From positions 1 through 64,000 of the forward strand of contig RHLJ01000004.1 of assembly GCA_003712055.1 (NCBI GenBank): a DNA stretch of 64,000 nucleotides. Direction: 5' to 3'. Made by a program: the position numbers and the translations under genes. This document shows, piece by piece, positions 51,584 through 60,177 of this stretch. Below the pieces are notes generated by a model, which worked only from the letters and a program-made list of their open reading frames with translations, made no database searches and had not been told where the DNA came from. The stretch is from Balneola sp. Lineage in GTDB: Bacteria > Bacteroidota > Rhodothermia > Balneolales > Balneolaceae. Position 1 is the stretch's first letter. The number at the start of each line of letters is the position of its first letter.

Positions 51584-52168
51584 CTAATTCATATTGGGGT
51601 CGGTTCTTTCTCCTATCTCAATTCGTTTATCAAATTCTGGCTTTGTAATGGCGTTAATGTTCAACAACCACTTTAGTACTGACTTACCCTGATCAGTACT
51701 TGGGTCACTTGTTGTATAGTAATGTTCCTTAAGGTATTTATTTCGTTCCAGATAAAGCGATCCTAAAAAATTGTCCACCTCATTCTCACCAGGCTTATCT
51801 TTAAATAACATTAGATTCTCTCCTCCCTCTACTTTTATCTCGATATAGTTTTTAAATGTAAATAGGTGAATGAAGAAAAAGACTGTGGATGAACTAAAAA
51901 AGGCAAAGAACCAAGACCAGTCTTCAATTGCACCAAATAACCCACAGAAAAAAAGGATTATTGAGATATTCCTGGTAATTACATGAAGGCCATAATTCGG
52001 CTGACTTTTCTCTCTCCTGAAAATTTTATCATTAGTAATATCTTCATATCTGAAAAACTTTGACTGTTCGAGATTTCTTTCGGACATAATCTGTTCTACC
52101 CTGTCATAATGCAGAATCATAACCCGCTTCTCAAATAAGGTCTTCTGTTCAAAGTTTTTTCTTTCCAT
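51584..52168 (-). CDS. two-helix membrane hypothetical protein
   Basis: 194 residues. A charged cytoplasmic N-terminus (EKRVMILHYDRVEQIMSERN) is followed by two membrane helices (ISIILFFCGLFGAIEDW, FFAFFSSSTVFFFIHLF) and a C-terminal domain of strand and helix (YIEIKVEGGENLMLF, EVDNFLGSLYLERNKYL). The layout resembles PH-like or DUF-type membrane-coupled proteins but no family is recognised. It stands alone, divergent from the Nramp-like gene. Confidence 0.65.
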   Translation of the reverse strand: MERKNFEQKTLFEKRVMILHYDRVEQIMSERNLEQSKFFRYEDITNDKIFRREKSQPNYGLHVITRNISIILFFCGLFGAIEDWSWFFAFFSSSTVFFFIHLFTFKNYIEIKVEGGENLMLFKDKPGENEVDNFLGSLYLERNKYLKEHYYTTSDPSTDQGKSVLKWLLNINAITKPEFDKRIEIGERTDPNMN

Positions 52169-52284
52169 TATTTTTTTGCTCCTAAGACTCCAATGTAAGA
52201 ATGATTTACGTCTATTTGGTGCATCTCCTTTTCTACTTCACCTAAAAAATCTGTACTCTCAACGATCAAACCAACCTTTATCGA

Positions 52285-53556
52285 ATGGAAGAAACGACCA
52301 ATAAAACTAAATCCACGCTCAGATATGCTCTTGGACCAGGGCTCATTTTAGCGGCTGCAGCCATTGGGGTTTCCCATTTGGTACAATCAACAAGGGCTGG
52401 GGCTGAATATGGATTTCTTTTAATTTGGGCAGTTATTCTGGCTAATGCATCCAAGTATCCTTTCATAGAGTTTGGTCCCCGATACACCATAACCGCTAAA
52501 GAAAGCCTTGTTCAGGGATATCAACGCTTGGGTAAATGGGCTATTTGGACTTTTGGGGGATTTACGGTTGTTACCATGTGTATTGTTCAGGCTGCAGTTA
52601 CCATTGTAACTGCGAGTTTGGCGGCCGAGCTTACCGACCTTGAATTAACTCCGTTGATTTGGAGTATTATCCTGTTAACCATCTGTTTCCTAATCCTAAG
52701 CCGGGGGCAATATAGCGCCCTTGATGGGGCCATTAAGGTGATTATTGTGGTGCTCTCTATTTCCACCATAGTAGCTCTAATTATAGCCATTGTTTATAAA
52801 GGAGGTGCTCCCAGACCAGATCCCCCTTCTATTTGGACGGAGCAAGGTGTCTTTTTTCTGATCGCGCTCATGGGTTGGATGCCTATCCTTATTGATGGCT
52901 CTACCTGGCATTCGCTCTGGATACTGGAGCGAGTTAAGCAAACCGGTCATTTTCCTTCCTTAAGAGAAAGCCTCACGGATTTCAATATTGGTTATATAGG
53001 CGCTGGTGTTATGGCTATAGGCTTTCTTTCCCTGGGTGCATTAATCATGTTTGGTACAGGTATTAACTTTGCTTCCAGCGGCTCTGTATTTGCCACCCAG
53101 TTTGTGAGCTTATACACCTCTACTCTTGGCGACTGGGCATACTGGATTATTATTGTATGTGCGTTCAGTGCCATGTTCAGCACTATTCTAACTGTTACCG
53201 ATGGTTATCCTCGCATCTGCGCCCATTTATTGTCTTTGAATGCGCCTGAGGAAGAAAAGGAAAAGCCGCCTTTATTCAAGAGCTATAAGTTTCTTCTTTT
53301 CGTTATCTCTGTGCTATCGATTGGGGTTCTTTATATAACCGGGACACGGTTTATTTTTATGGTAGATCTGGCTACTACTATTTCCTTTTTAACCGCTCCT
53401 GTTTTTGCATTTATCAATTATAAGCTCATCTACTCAAAACATTTTCCTGAAGAACATAAGCCCCCATTCTGGCTTAAAATAATGAGTTGGGGAGGGATGA
53501 TTTTCATTACCGGCTTTGCTTTGGTGTTCCTGTATTGGAAGCTTATTTATGGATAG
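52285..53556 (+). CDS. Nramp-family transporter relative with altered metal-site motif
   Basis: 423 residues with about 11 membrane helices. TM1 begins LGPGLILAAAAIG, but the metal-binding DPGN of classical Nramp is replaced by GVSH. TM6, normally holding a Met-Pro-His motif, reads MGWMPILIDGS. The overall order of helices and the TM10/11 region match the family. Loss of the canonical Mn/Fe ligands means its ion cannot be predicted; related divergent clades carry Mg or other solutes (family knowledge). It ends 18 bp before the hemolysin III gene. Confidence 0.85.
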   Translation: MEETTNKTKSTLRYALGPGLILAAAAIGVSHLVQSTRAGAEYGFLLIWAVILANASKYPFIEFGPRYTITAKESLVQGYQRLGKWAIWTFGGFTVVTMCIVQAAVTIVTASLAAELTDLELTPLIWSIILLTICFLILSRGQYSALDGAIKVIIVVLSISTIVALIIAIVYKGGAPRPDPPSIWTEQGVFFLIALMGWMPILIDGSTWHSLWILERVKQTGHFPSLRESLTDFNIGYIGAGVMAIGFLSLGALIMFGTGINFASSGSVFATQFVSLYTSTLGDWAYWIIIVCAFSAMFSTILTVTDGYPRICAHLLSLNAPEEEKEKPPLFKSYKFLLFVISVLSIGVLYITGTRFIFMVDLATTISFLTAPVFAFINYKLIYSKHFPEEHKPPFWLKIMSWGGMIFITGFALVFLYWKLIYG

Positions 53557-53574
53557 AAAACTTCTTTTTTTCTG

Positions 53575-54228
53575 ATGAAATACATTTTTCCTTTTCGTGA
53601 ACCCTTCAATGCAATTTCTCATTTGATTGGTGCGATTATAGCTATTGGCTGGACTTTTCTTCTCCTCTTTGAAGCGCCAGATCAAGATCCGGGGTACCTT
53701 CTTTCCTTTGGTGTTTATGGACTTACTGTTTTCCTGATGTTCTTTTCCAGCGCTGTGTACCATTCCATAAATGTTTCTTTTGCAAAGGAAGAGTTTTTCA
53801 GGCTTTTGGATCACATAATGATCTACCTGGTAATCGCAGGCAGCTATACGCCTATTTGTATCATTGTTTTGGAAGGAGGTTGGCAACTGGGAATGCTTAT
53901 TGGGATATGGTCTTTTGCCATAATTGGCACCCTTAAAAAGATCTTTTGGCTGAATGCCCCAAGGTGGTTTTCTACCGGACTATACCTCCTAATGGGTTGG
54001 CTAGCCGTACTCATCTTCCCAATTATCTGGAGAGAGCTTCCCCATTGGTTTTCATACTGGATTGTGATAGGAGGACTTTTTTATTCGATAGGCGCTGTTA
54101 TATACATTTTAGAGAAGCCCAACTTTTCCGAGCGCTTTCGGTTTCATGAGCTTTGGCACTTGTTCGTAATGGCAGGCGCTTTTTCTCATTTTTGGGCTAA
54201 TTATAGATATTTGCCCGCTTTCCCATAA
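53575..54228 (+). CDS. hemolysin III / PAQR-family membrane protein
   Basis: 217 residues with seven membrane helices. The zinc-site residues of the PAQR family are present: Ser/His in FFSSAVYHS, the Asp/His in RLLDHIMIY, and HELWHLFVMAGAFSHF at the end. TrhA-type proteins influence membrane lipid energetics and are enzymes or receptors elsewhere; the haemolysin name is historic. It probably forms an operon with the Nramp-like gene. Confidence 0.9.
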   Translation: MKYIFPFREPFNAISHLIGAIIAIGWTFLLLFEAPDQDPGYLLSFGVYGLTVFLMFFSSAVYHSINVSFAKEEFFRLLDHIMIYLVIAGSYTPICIIVLEGGWQLGMLIGIWSFAIIGTLKKIFWLNAPRWFSTGLYLLMGWLAVLIFPIIWRELPHWFSYWIVIGGLFYSIGAVIYILEKPNFSERFRFHELWHLFVMAGAFSHFWANYRYLPAFP

Positions 54229-54296
54229 ATCCGATTTCTCAAATTGCTCAAAGCCGAGTATATTCTTCTTGTTCTGTAAGATTGTGAATTCAAAAA

Positions 54297-54866
54297 ATGT
54301 CATTAGACCGCATATCTCTTTCTCTATTTACTGTTTTCTTTATCCTGATTAGCTGTACACCTCAGAAATCTGACTCACCCGAACAACCCGCCCCAATAGG
54401 TAATAGAAAAAGCCCTATTGCAATATCATCCATTAAGCATAGCGGAACTTATATTAAAGTGGTTTATGGCCAGCCTTACCGAAATAGCAGGAATATTTTT
54501 GGTGAGTGGGAACCTTATGGAGAAGTTTGGAGAACCGGGGCTAATGAGGCCACCGAAATCACTTTTTCAATGCCTGTATTTATGGGTGAACAAGTAATTG
54601 AAGCCGGAACCTATGCCTTATTTACTATTCCGGATCAGGAAAAATGGACTATTATCCTTAATAATGACCTGGGACAATGGGGCGCTTTTGAATACTCTAA
54701 TGAAAGAGACTATACCCGATTCGATGTGCCTGTAATTAATCTTGAATCCCCTGTAGAAGCTTTTTCTATCGAATTCACTGAGGTAAATCTCTCCCTCACA
54801 ACCATGATAATGACCTGGGATAGGGTAAAAGTAGAAATCCCTATTCGTTTTTATGAGCAGGGCTAG
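54297..54866 (+). CDS. DUF2911 lipoprotein
   Basis: 189 residues. Lipobox LISC near residue 20. A short Ser/Pro linker is followed by the DUF2911 beta domain: VVYGQPYRNSRNIFG, PYGEVWRTGANEATEITF, EAGTYALFTIPDQEKWTIIL and the final SLTTMIMTWDRVKVEIPI. The function is unknown; proteins of this type are abundant in Bacteroidota. The stop is followed by a palindromic repeat shared with the convergent gene. Confidence 0.88.
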   Translation: MSLDRISLSLFTVFFILISCTPQKSDSPEQPAPIGNRKSPIAISSIKHSGTYIKVVYGQPYRNSRNIFGEWEPYGEVWRTGANEATEITFSMPVFMGEQVIEAGTYALFTIPDQEKWTIILNNDLGQWGAFEYSNERDYTRFDVPVINLESPVEAFSIEFTEVNLSLTTMIMTWDRVKVEIPIRFYEQG

Positions 54867-54876
54867 ATAAGAAGAT

Positions 54877-54930
54877 AAGTGAGAGGAGAAAGGAGAGGCA
54901 ATTTCACTCATCACCCTTCTCCTTTCACTT
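54877..54930. repeat. inverted repeat between convergent genes (GATAGGAG family relative)
   Basis: AAGTGAGAGGAGAAAGG (54877-54893) pairs with CCCTTCTCCTTTCACTT (54914-54930), 15 of 17 positions. Wording resembles the repeats at 1571 and 5224 (AAGTGAG, GGAGAAAGG). It fills the gap between the DUF2911 stop and the leftward gene's stop. Confidence 0.6.
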
Positions 54931-54933
54931 AGA

Positions 54934-55275
54934 TTAATCTACCAGCTGGAGCAGCTCTTCCGGAACATCAATATCCATTCGTAATACCTGGGAGGCATGT
55001 GTTTTTCCCTGGGCATCCAACTTTAGGGAAACTGTTCCTCCACCACCTAAGCTTTCATTAAGGATGAAATTCAGCGCTCCGATATTCGGAAGCTCATATC
55101 GCTCTACTTCTCCCTTGCACACATACTTCATGTGATTTTTTACCTTTTCAGAGGTAAGGTTCTCCTTCAAAAAAGGATAAATTTCCGGGTGTCGGGCAAT
55201 GATTCCAACATTGCTTCCATTTCCTTTATCGCCGCTTCTTCCATGAGCAATTTTTAAGAGCTTTACTACAGGCAT
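54934..55275 (-). CDS. free-standing AtuA C-terminal ferredoxin-like domain protein
   Basis: 113 residues. The sequence LLKIAHGRSGDKGNGSNVGIIARHP is the hallmark start of the C-terminal domain of AtuA/DUF1446 acyclic-terpene-utilisation proteins, followed by YELPNIGALNFILNESLGGGG. Here it is encoded alone; the large DUF1446 domain is not in the neighbourhood. The Gly-rich end with paired Arg/Asp suggests ligand binding. Function unknown. Cytoplasmic. Confidence 0.85.
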   Translation of the reverse strand: MPVVKLLKIAHGRSGDKGNGSNVGIIARHPEIYPFLKENLTSEKVKNHMKYVCKGEVERYELPNIGALNFILNESLGGGGTVSLKLDAQGKTHASQVLRMDIDVPEELLQLVD

Positions 55276-55288
55276 GTATATTCCTTAA

Positions 55289-55621
55289 TTAATCCAGCAC
55301 AAAGTTAAAGATCTCGTCTTCGGGATCAAACCAGTAGTATACAATCACAGGCTGGCCTTCTTCGAAACCAGTAATAGATTCCTTGTCAAAACTTCGAGAG
55401 TTATTCGCACTCACCCTGTTTTCATCACTTGATATGGGTACCCAAAAAATTGTCGCTGCTGTGGACTGGTCCACAGCAAAGATATATACCGGGCTATTGG
55501 TTCCATTTTGAACAAGTAGTTCATTCCTTGTAAAAGAAACATTTACATCATCATCATTCTCAAAAATGGAACATCCTGTTAGTAGAAACAGGGCTATTAG
55601 TGCACTATAAATTAATTTCAT
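55289..55621 (-). CDS. small hypothetical lipoprotein
   Basis: 110 residues. Lipobox LTGC with Cys ~17 (IYSALIALFLLTGCS). The mature ~93 residues look like a single Ig-like or beta-sandwich domain (VNVSFTRNELLVQNGTNSPVYIF ... IVYYWFDPEDEIFNF). No family recognised. It lies 13 bp upstream of the AtuA-like gene on the same strand and may share its transcript. Confidence 0.7.
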   Translation of the reverse strand: MKLIYSALIALFLLTGCSIFENDDDVNVSFTRNELLVQNGTNSPVYIFAVDQSTAATIFWVPISSDENRVSANNSRSFDKESITGFEEGQPVIVYYWFDPEDEIFNFVLD

Positions 55622-55722
55622 TCCAGACTCTTTTTAATTAACACTAAACAATATAAAGAGATTCGAGTCTCTTCATTTCGTTATTTAATGTTTCTGTTCT
55701 AGTATTTATTATAGAGCCAATT

Positions 55723-55959
55723 ATGTACGACTCTTCTTTCCTAATAAAAATGGTACAGGCCAAAATGCCTTTTGGTAAATATGAAGGTCATTATGTAACC
55801 GAGCTCCCGGTCTATTATCTGGAGTGGTTCAACAGAGAGGGGTATCCTTCTGGACAGCTTGGGCAATATATTTCCACCATGTTTGAGATTAAAACAAATG
55901 GGCTAGATGATATTCTGATCCCTATTAAAAGAGAATTCCGGAGGAAAATCTGTCCATGA
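55723..55959 (+). CDS. DUF3820-family small protein
   Basis: 78 residues. The core KMPFGKYEGHYVTELPVYYLEWF is the DUF3820 signature, found in small proteins of unknown function and in exonuclease-associated domains. The MPFGKYxG motif and following aromatic helix are intact. The stop overlaps the start of the potassium channel gene (ATGA), indicating coupled translation, although no functional link is obvious. Confidence 0.8.
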   Translation: MYDSSFLIKMVQAKMPFGKYEGHYVTELPVYYLEWFNREGYPSGQLGQYISTMFEIKTNGLDDILIPIKREFRRKICP

Positions 55960-57641
55960 AGTTCTTTACTTCCCAAATCAGTTACTTCATTGCGAACCGC
56001 TCTGCTAAGACAAACATAAATCGCCTTTTTAGATTTATCGGCATTCTTGTTGGGATCATCATTGTATATGGCGTGCTCTTCCATTTAATCATGGAATATG
56101 AAGGCCAGGAGCATAGCTGGCTAACCGGTTTTTATTGGACAATGGTAACCATGAGCACTCTTGGTTTTGGTGACATAACCTTTACCTCAGATCTTGGAAG
56201 GTTCTTTTCCGTTGTTGTATTGGGTTCTGGAGTGGTTGTACTACTAATCATGCTACCTTTTACTTTTATCGAGTTCTTTTATGCCCCATGGATGGAGGCT
56301 CAATCCAGGGCTAGGGCCCCAAGGGAATTACCAGAGGACAAAAAAGACCATATCGTTATCACTTCATTCGACCCTATCACAAAAGCCCTCATCGAGAAAC
56401 TCCGTCAATACAATCACGACTATGTATTGTTGGTTCAGGATTTGCAGGAAGCGCTGGATTTATACGATGACGGATACCAGGTAATGCTTGGCGACCCCAA
56501 TGATCCGGCTACCTACGAAAAAATTCGTATTCATAACGCGGCTATGGTAGTAACCGCTAGTAATGATATGTTTAATACCAATGTGGCCCATACGGTTCGA
56601 GAGTTCAACAAGGAGATTAAAATTGTTTCTACAGTAAACTCTCATGACTCCATTGATATCCTCAAACTGGCTGGCTGTGATCACGTACTTCATATGGGGA
56701 ATATGCTTGGTAGAGCTCTTTCTGCGCGTACCCTGGGGCAAGATGCCCGGGTTCATACCATTGGCCGCCTTGATGAACTCATCATAGCTGAAGCTACGGC
56801 CTATGAAACTCCTCTGGTTGGAAAAACGATACGTGAGAGCCAACTCCGTGAAAAGCTAGGCATTCATGTGGTTGGCATTTGGAACAGAGGGCATTTCCTG
56901 AGTTCACATCCGGACACGGTAATAGAAAGTCATAGCGTACTCATGCTTGCCGGATCTATTAATCAGCTCCGCAAATATGATGAAATGTTTGGTATTTATG
57001 GGTTAAGTGATGACCCGGTAATTATTATTGGAGGCGGAAGGGTAGGGCGTGCTGCGGCTTATCATCTAAAGCGCCGAAACATTCAGTTTAAGATTGTAGA
57101 TAAAAACCCGGACAGGATTTTATCTGATAACTTCATTCACGGAGATGCCGCTGATATGAAGACCCTAAAAAAAGCCGGAATAGAAAACGCACACTCCATA
57201 CTTATTAGCACCAACCAGGATGATGTAAACATATTCCTCACTATTTACGCACGTCATTTACGACCAAACATTCATATTGTAGCCCGATCAACGGTTGAAC
57301 GAAATGTTAAACCCCTACATAGGGCTGGGGCTGATTTTGTGATGTCTTATGCCTCCATGGGTGCTAATGCCATCTTCAATATTTTTGAGCAAAATGACAT
57401 CATCATGATTGCAGAAGGGCTGAATGTATTCAGCATGAAAACTCCAAAAAAGCTTCGGGGCAAAACCATTATTGAAACAGACGTTCGTCATAAAACGGGA
57501 TGTAGTATTATCTCCTATACCAAGAACGGTATCCAGGTGATCAATCCCAATCCTTCAGATCCTATCCCTGAAGATGGCGAGATTATTTTGATAGGAGAAA
57601 CAGAGTCCGAACAGAAGTTTATTGACCTTTATGGAGATTGA
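55956..57641 (+). CDS. potassium channel with two RCK/TrkA domains
   Basis: 561 residues. The pore module at ~25-115 has two membrane helices around the filter TLGFGD. Residues ~125-330 are a first RCK unit whose nucleotide motif is degenerate (IVITSFDPITKAL, no GxGxxG). Residues ~345-561 are a second unit with intact VIIIGGGRVGRAAA and an acidic ribose ligand at IVDKN, then a TrkA-C domain. It should gate K+ flow in response to NAD(H), ATP or similar ligands at the cytoplasmic side; the specific ligand is not readable. Confidence 0.92.
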   Translation: MKFFTSQISYFIANRSAKTNINRLFRFIGILVGIIIVYGVLFHLIMEYEGQEHSWLTGFYWTMVTMSTLGFGDITFTSDLGRFFSVVVLGSGVVVLLIMLPFTFIEFFYAPWMEAQSRARAPRELPEDKKDHIVITSFDPITKALIEKLRQYNHDYVLLVQDLQEALDLYDDGYQVMLGDPNDPATYEKIRIHNAAMVVTASNDMFNTNVAHTVREFNKEIKIVSTVNSHDSIDILKLAGCDHVLHMGNMLGRALSARTLGQDARVHTIGRLDELIIAEATAYETPLVGKTIRESQLREKLGIHVVGIWNRGHFLSSHPDTVIESHSVLMLAGSINQLRKYDEMFGIYGLSDDPVIIIGGGRVGRAAAYHLKRRNIQFKIVDKNPDRILSDNFIHGDAADMKTLKKAGIENAHSILISTNQDDVNIFLTIYARHLRPNIHIVARSTVERNVKPLHRAGADFVMSYASMGANAIFNIFEQNDIIMIAEGLNVFSMKTPKKLRGKTIIETDVRHKTGCSIISYTKNGIQVINPNPSDPIPEDGEIILIGETESEQKFIDLYGD

Positions 57642-57650
57642 TGAAAAAAA

Positions 57651-57689
57651 TTTACGACATTATGTAACAAATTTTTTACATCACGTAAA
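57651..57689. promoter_or_regulatory. nested palindrome, probable operator
   Basis: Outer arms TTTACG (57651-57656) and CGTAAA (57684-57689), inner arms ATGTAA (57662-57667) and TTACAT (57676-57681), all perfect. It ends 33 bp before the ATG at 57722. The Cro/C1-type regulator encoded two genes on (58170) is a candidate ligand (inference). Confidence 0.55.
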
Positions 57690-57721
57690 GGATTTTCGAC
57701 TTTGAACAAAATTTCTCAATT

Positions 57722-58168
57722 ATGTCTAAACAAGAAATTCTATCCTGGACCTCATTAGCGACCTCCTTCTCTGTGTTGGTTTTCTACATTCTCATCAACT
57801 TTGGCTGGCCGGGCCTTTTTCCTGATTTCTCCGGAAGCTTTATCAAGATTTTCTTCAATGTATTCTGGATTGCAGTAATTATTGAAATCATTGTGGGAAT
57901 CAGCGAAGGAAATAAGAAAGTTCAAAAAGACGAACGGGATTTTATTATTGAAGCAAAAGGCCTAAAGGTGGGTTATAATATCCTTGTCGTCTCCTTGATG
58001 ATTGCGTTAATTCAAGTGTTCATTTCTAACTTCACCAATAATTTTATGCCAAACCCTTCTTTCGTAATGGAGATAAGCAGTATTTTTCACTTTTTGTTTA
58101 TTGCCCTGTTTACCGCAAGCGCGGGCAAACGTGCTACAATGATCTACAATTATCGAAAGGATTACTGA
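57722..58168 (+). CDS. small multi-pass membrane protein paired with an XRE regulator
   Basis: 148 residues with four membrane helices (LATSFSVLVFYILINF, IKIFFNVFWIAVIIEIIVGI, NILVVSLMIALIQVFIS and EISSIFHFLFIALFTAS). A short cytoplasmic loop has KVQKDERDFIIEAKGLKVGY, as in the DUF2178-like proteins that precede YozG-type regulators. Function unknown. One base separates it from the regulator gene. Confidence 0.8.
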   Translation: MSKQEILSWTSLATSFSVLVFYILINFGWPGLFPDFSGSFIKIFFNVFWIAVIIEIIVGISEGNKKVQKDERDFIIEAKGLKVGYNILVVSLMIALIQVFISNFTNNFMPNPSFVMEISSIFHFLFIALFTASAGKRATMIYNYRKDY

Positions 58169-58169
58169 A

Positions 58170-58388
58170 ATGGAAGAAGGGGCCATTGTAAACCAAATAC
58201 GAAAACTTCGATTTCTAAATGGAGAAATGACGCAGCAGGAGCTGGCTGACAAAGTGGGGGTTACCCGTCAAACGATTAATGCTATCGAAGCGGCTAAGTA
58301 CTCTCCTTCCTTAGAATTGGCTTTTAAAATTGCTGCTACTTTCGAACTACCTCTTGAAGAAGTGTTTAGGTATAAAATCAATCAGTAA
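58170..58388 (+). CDS. XRE/Cro-C1-type helix-turn-helix regulator
   Basis: 72 residues, all HTH: MTQQELADKVGVTRQTINAIEAAKYSPSL spans helices 2 to 4, and the C-terminal FELPLEEVFRYK is typical of small YozG-like regulators. It follows the membrane protein gene directly. It is expected to bind the palindrome upstream of the pair and repress it (inference). Confidence 0.92.
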   Translation: MEEGAIVNQIRKLRFLNGEMTQQELADKVGVTRQTINAIEAAKYSPSLELAFKIAATFELPLEEVFRYKINQ

Positions 58389-58457
58389 GCATATTCGTTT
58401 TTTGATTTTTTGGGTGTGATTTATTTCTTTTGGGAACCCTGAACTAATTCTCTACTC

Positions 58458-59384
58458 ATGCCAGCATTCTCTGTAAGTCGTTCCATTACTATTAATTCTT
58501 CAATCGATACTGTATTTAATACCCTCCATAACTTTAATGAATGGGTGGCATGGTCTCCCTGGTTAATTATGGAGCCGGAAGCTAACGTTACGATATCTGA
58601 AGACGCCCGATATTATGAGTGGGAAGGAAACAGGGTTGGATCCGGAAATATGAAAGTAACCGGAGAATTGGTTAATGATACTATTTTTTATGACCTGACC
58701 TTTCTAAAGCCATGGAAATCGGAGGCCAAAGTAAATTTCAAATTCAAAAAAACTGAGGAAAATGAAACGGAAGTTATCTGGAATATGGATAGCTCTCTTC
58801 CGTGGTTTATGTTCTGGATGAAAAAAATGATGATGGCCTTCATCGGAATGGATTATGAACGAGGCCTCAGGATGCTGAAAGAACATATTGAAGATGGGGA
58901 AGTAAAGTCCAAGCTGGAATTTAAGGGGGTGTCTGACTTCCCTGGCTCTAAGTATATCGGTATAAAAACTACCTGCGGAATTCATGAAATGGGAGAAGTG
59001 ATGCAAGCCGATTTCGGAAAAATAGAGGCCTTTATGCAAGAGCATAGTGATATAGCTACTGGCCAGGCTTTTTCCATTTATCATAAATTCGATATGGTTA
59101 AACAAAAAGCTTCCTATACAGGATGTGTAGGCGTTACTACTATCCCGGACAATTTACCAGGTGACTTTATTAGCGGAGAAATTCCTGCTACACGAGCATA
59201 TACACTTCGTCATATTGGTGCTTATGATCATTTAGGAAACGCCTGGAGTACTATGCAGGGAATGATTCGAGGAAAAGAAATCGATTACAAAAAAGGTTTT
59301 CATCCTTTCGAGCACTATGTCACTAATCCTAAGGAGACGGAAGAGAAGGATCATATCACAGACGTAATTTTCGCTGTTAAGTAA
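58458..59384 (+). CDS. SRPBCC + GyrI-like two-domain protein
   Basis: 308 residues. Residues ~1-145 are an SRPBCC/polyketide-cyclase-like domain (SITINSSIDTVFNTLHNFNEWVAWSPW). Residues ~160-308 are a GyrI/AraC-effector-binding-like domain (YIGIKTTCGIHEMGEVM, ARAYTLRHIGAYDHLGNAW, HPFEHYV). Both are small-molecule binding folds. This combination is widespread in Bacteroidota but its ligand is unknown. The stop is 1 bp from the next gene's TTG start, so they are coupled. Confidence 0.85.
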   Translation: MPAFSVSRSITINSSIDTVFNTLHNFNEWVAWSPWLIMEPEANVTISEDARYYEWEGNRVGSGNMKVTGELVNDTIFYDLTFLKPWKSEAKVNFKFKKTEENETEVIWNMDSSLPWFMFWMKKMMMAFIGMDYERGLRMLKEHIEDGEVKSKLEFKGVSDFPGSKYIGIKTTCGIHEMGEVMQADFGKIEAFMQEHSDIATGQAFSIYHKFDMVKQKASYTGCVGVTTIPDNLPGDFISGEIPATRAYTLRHIGAYDHLGNAWSTMQGMIRGKEIDYKKGFHPFEHYVTNPKETEEKDHITDVIFAVK

Positions 59385-59385
59385 T

Positions 59386-60177
59386 TTGAACATTAAAGCT
59401 CATCACCAGCGAGGTATTGATAATCTTGTCAATGAATACAAAGATGATCCTCGCTATCCCGCTCTTATTATTGGAGGCTCTGTAGCAAAAGGTTTAGCCA
59501 GAGACGATTCCGATGTGGATTTTATGATCCTTGCTACAGATGAAGAATTTAATCGTCGCATTACTGAGGATAACCTGTTTATAAACCGAACCGATCTAAC
59601 CGACTATAAACATGGCTTTGTGGATGGTAAAGTGATCAACCTTGAGTATCTAAACAAAGTAGCCGAAAAAGGTAATGAACCTACTCGTGCTGCTTTTGAT
59701 GGAGCTTTTCTTGCTTATTCCCATATAGATGGACTGGAAGATTTGATCCTACGAATACATACCTATCCGGAAGAAGGAAGGGAGAATCGAATAAAGTCTT
59801 TTTACTCTATGGCTTTTATCCAGAACTGGTTGATGGGTGAGGCCAACCGTCATGATAATTTATATACCAAATCCCGTGCTGCTTCTCAGCTTGCTTTGTT
59901 TTCCGGAAGATTAATCCTGGCTCATAACCGGGTCTTATTTCCTTACCATAAATGGTTTATCCAATACCTGGAACGGTGTGAGGAAAAACCGGAAGGATTC
60001 ATTGATAAGATCAACGCGGTTCTAAAAGAGCCAAACTCCGCTAACTCAGAAATTCTTTTTCAAAGCCTGAAAGAAATGAAAGACTGGGGAGTAAACGACC
60101 TTGAAGCCTTTGAATGGTTTTTAGATGAGGTAGAATTAAGCTGGATGAGTGATTCTACTCCTTTAGAAGATTTATAA
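59386..60177 (+). CDS. nucleotidyltransferase-domain protein
   Basis: 263 residues from TTG 59386. The polymerase-beta-type motif GGSVAKGLARDDSDVDFMI gives the GGS loop and the two metal Asp residues (DSDVD), and a later NLEYL could supply the third carboxylate position. The C-terminal part is helical and includes conserved-looking Arg and Lys residues. Targets of related stand-alone enzymes range from antibiotics to tRNA; nothing here distinguishes them. It overlaps the end of the convergent hypothetical gene by 23 bp. Confidence 0.8.
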   Translation: MNIKAHHQRGIDNLVNEYKDDPRYPALIIGGSVAKGLARDDSDVDFMILATDEEFNRRITEDNLFINRTDLTDYKHGFVDGKVINLEYLNKVAEKGNEPTRAAFDGAFLAYSHIDGLEDLILRIHTYPEEGRENRIKSFYSMAFIQNWLMGEANRHDNLYTKSRAASQLALFSGRLILAHNRVLFPYHKWFIQYLERCEEKPEGFIDKINAVLKEPNSANSEILFQSLKEMKDWGVNDLEAFEWFLDEVELSWMSDSTPLEDL

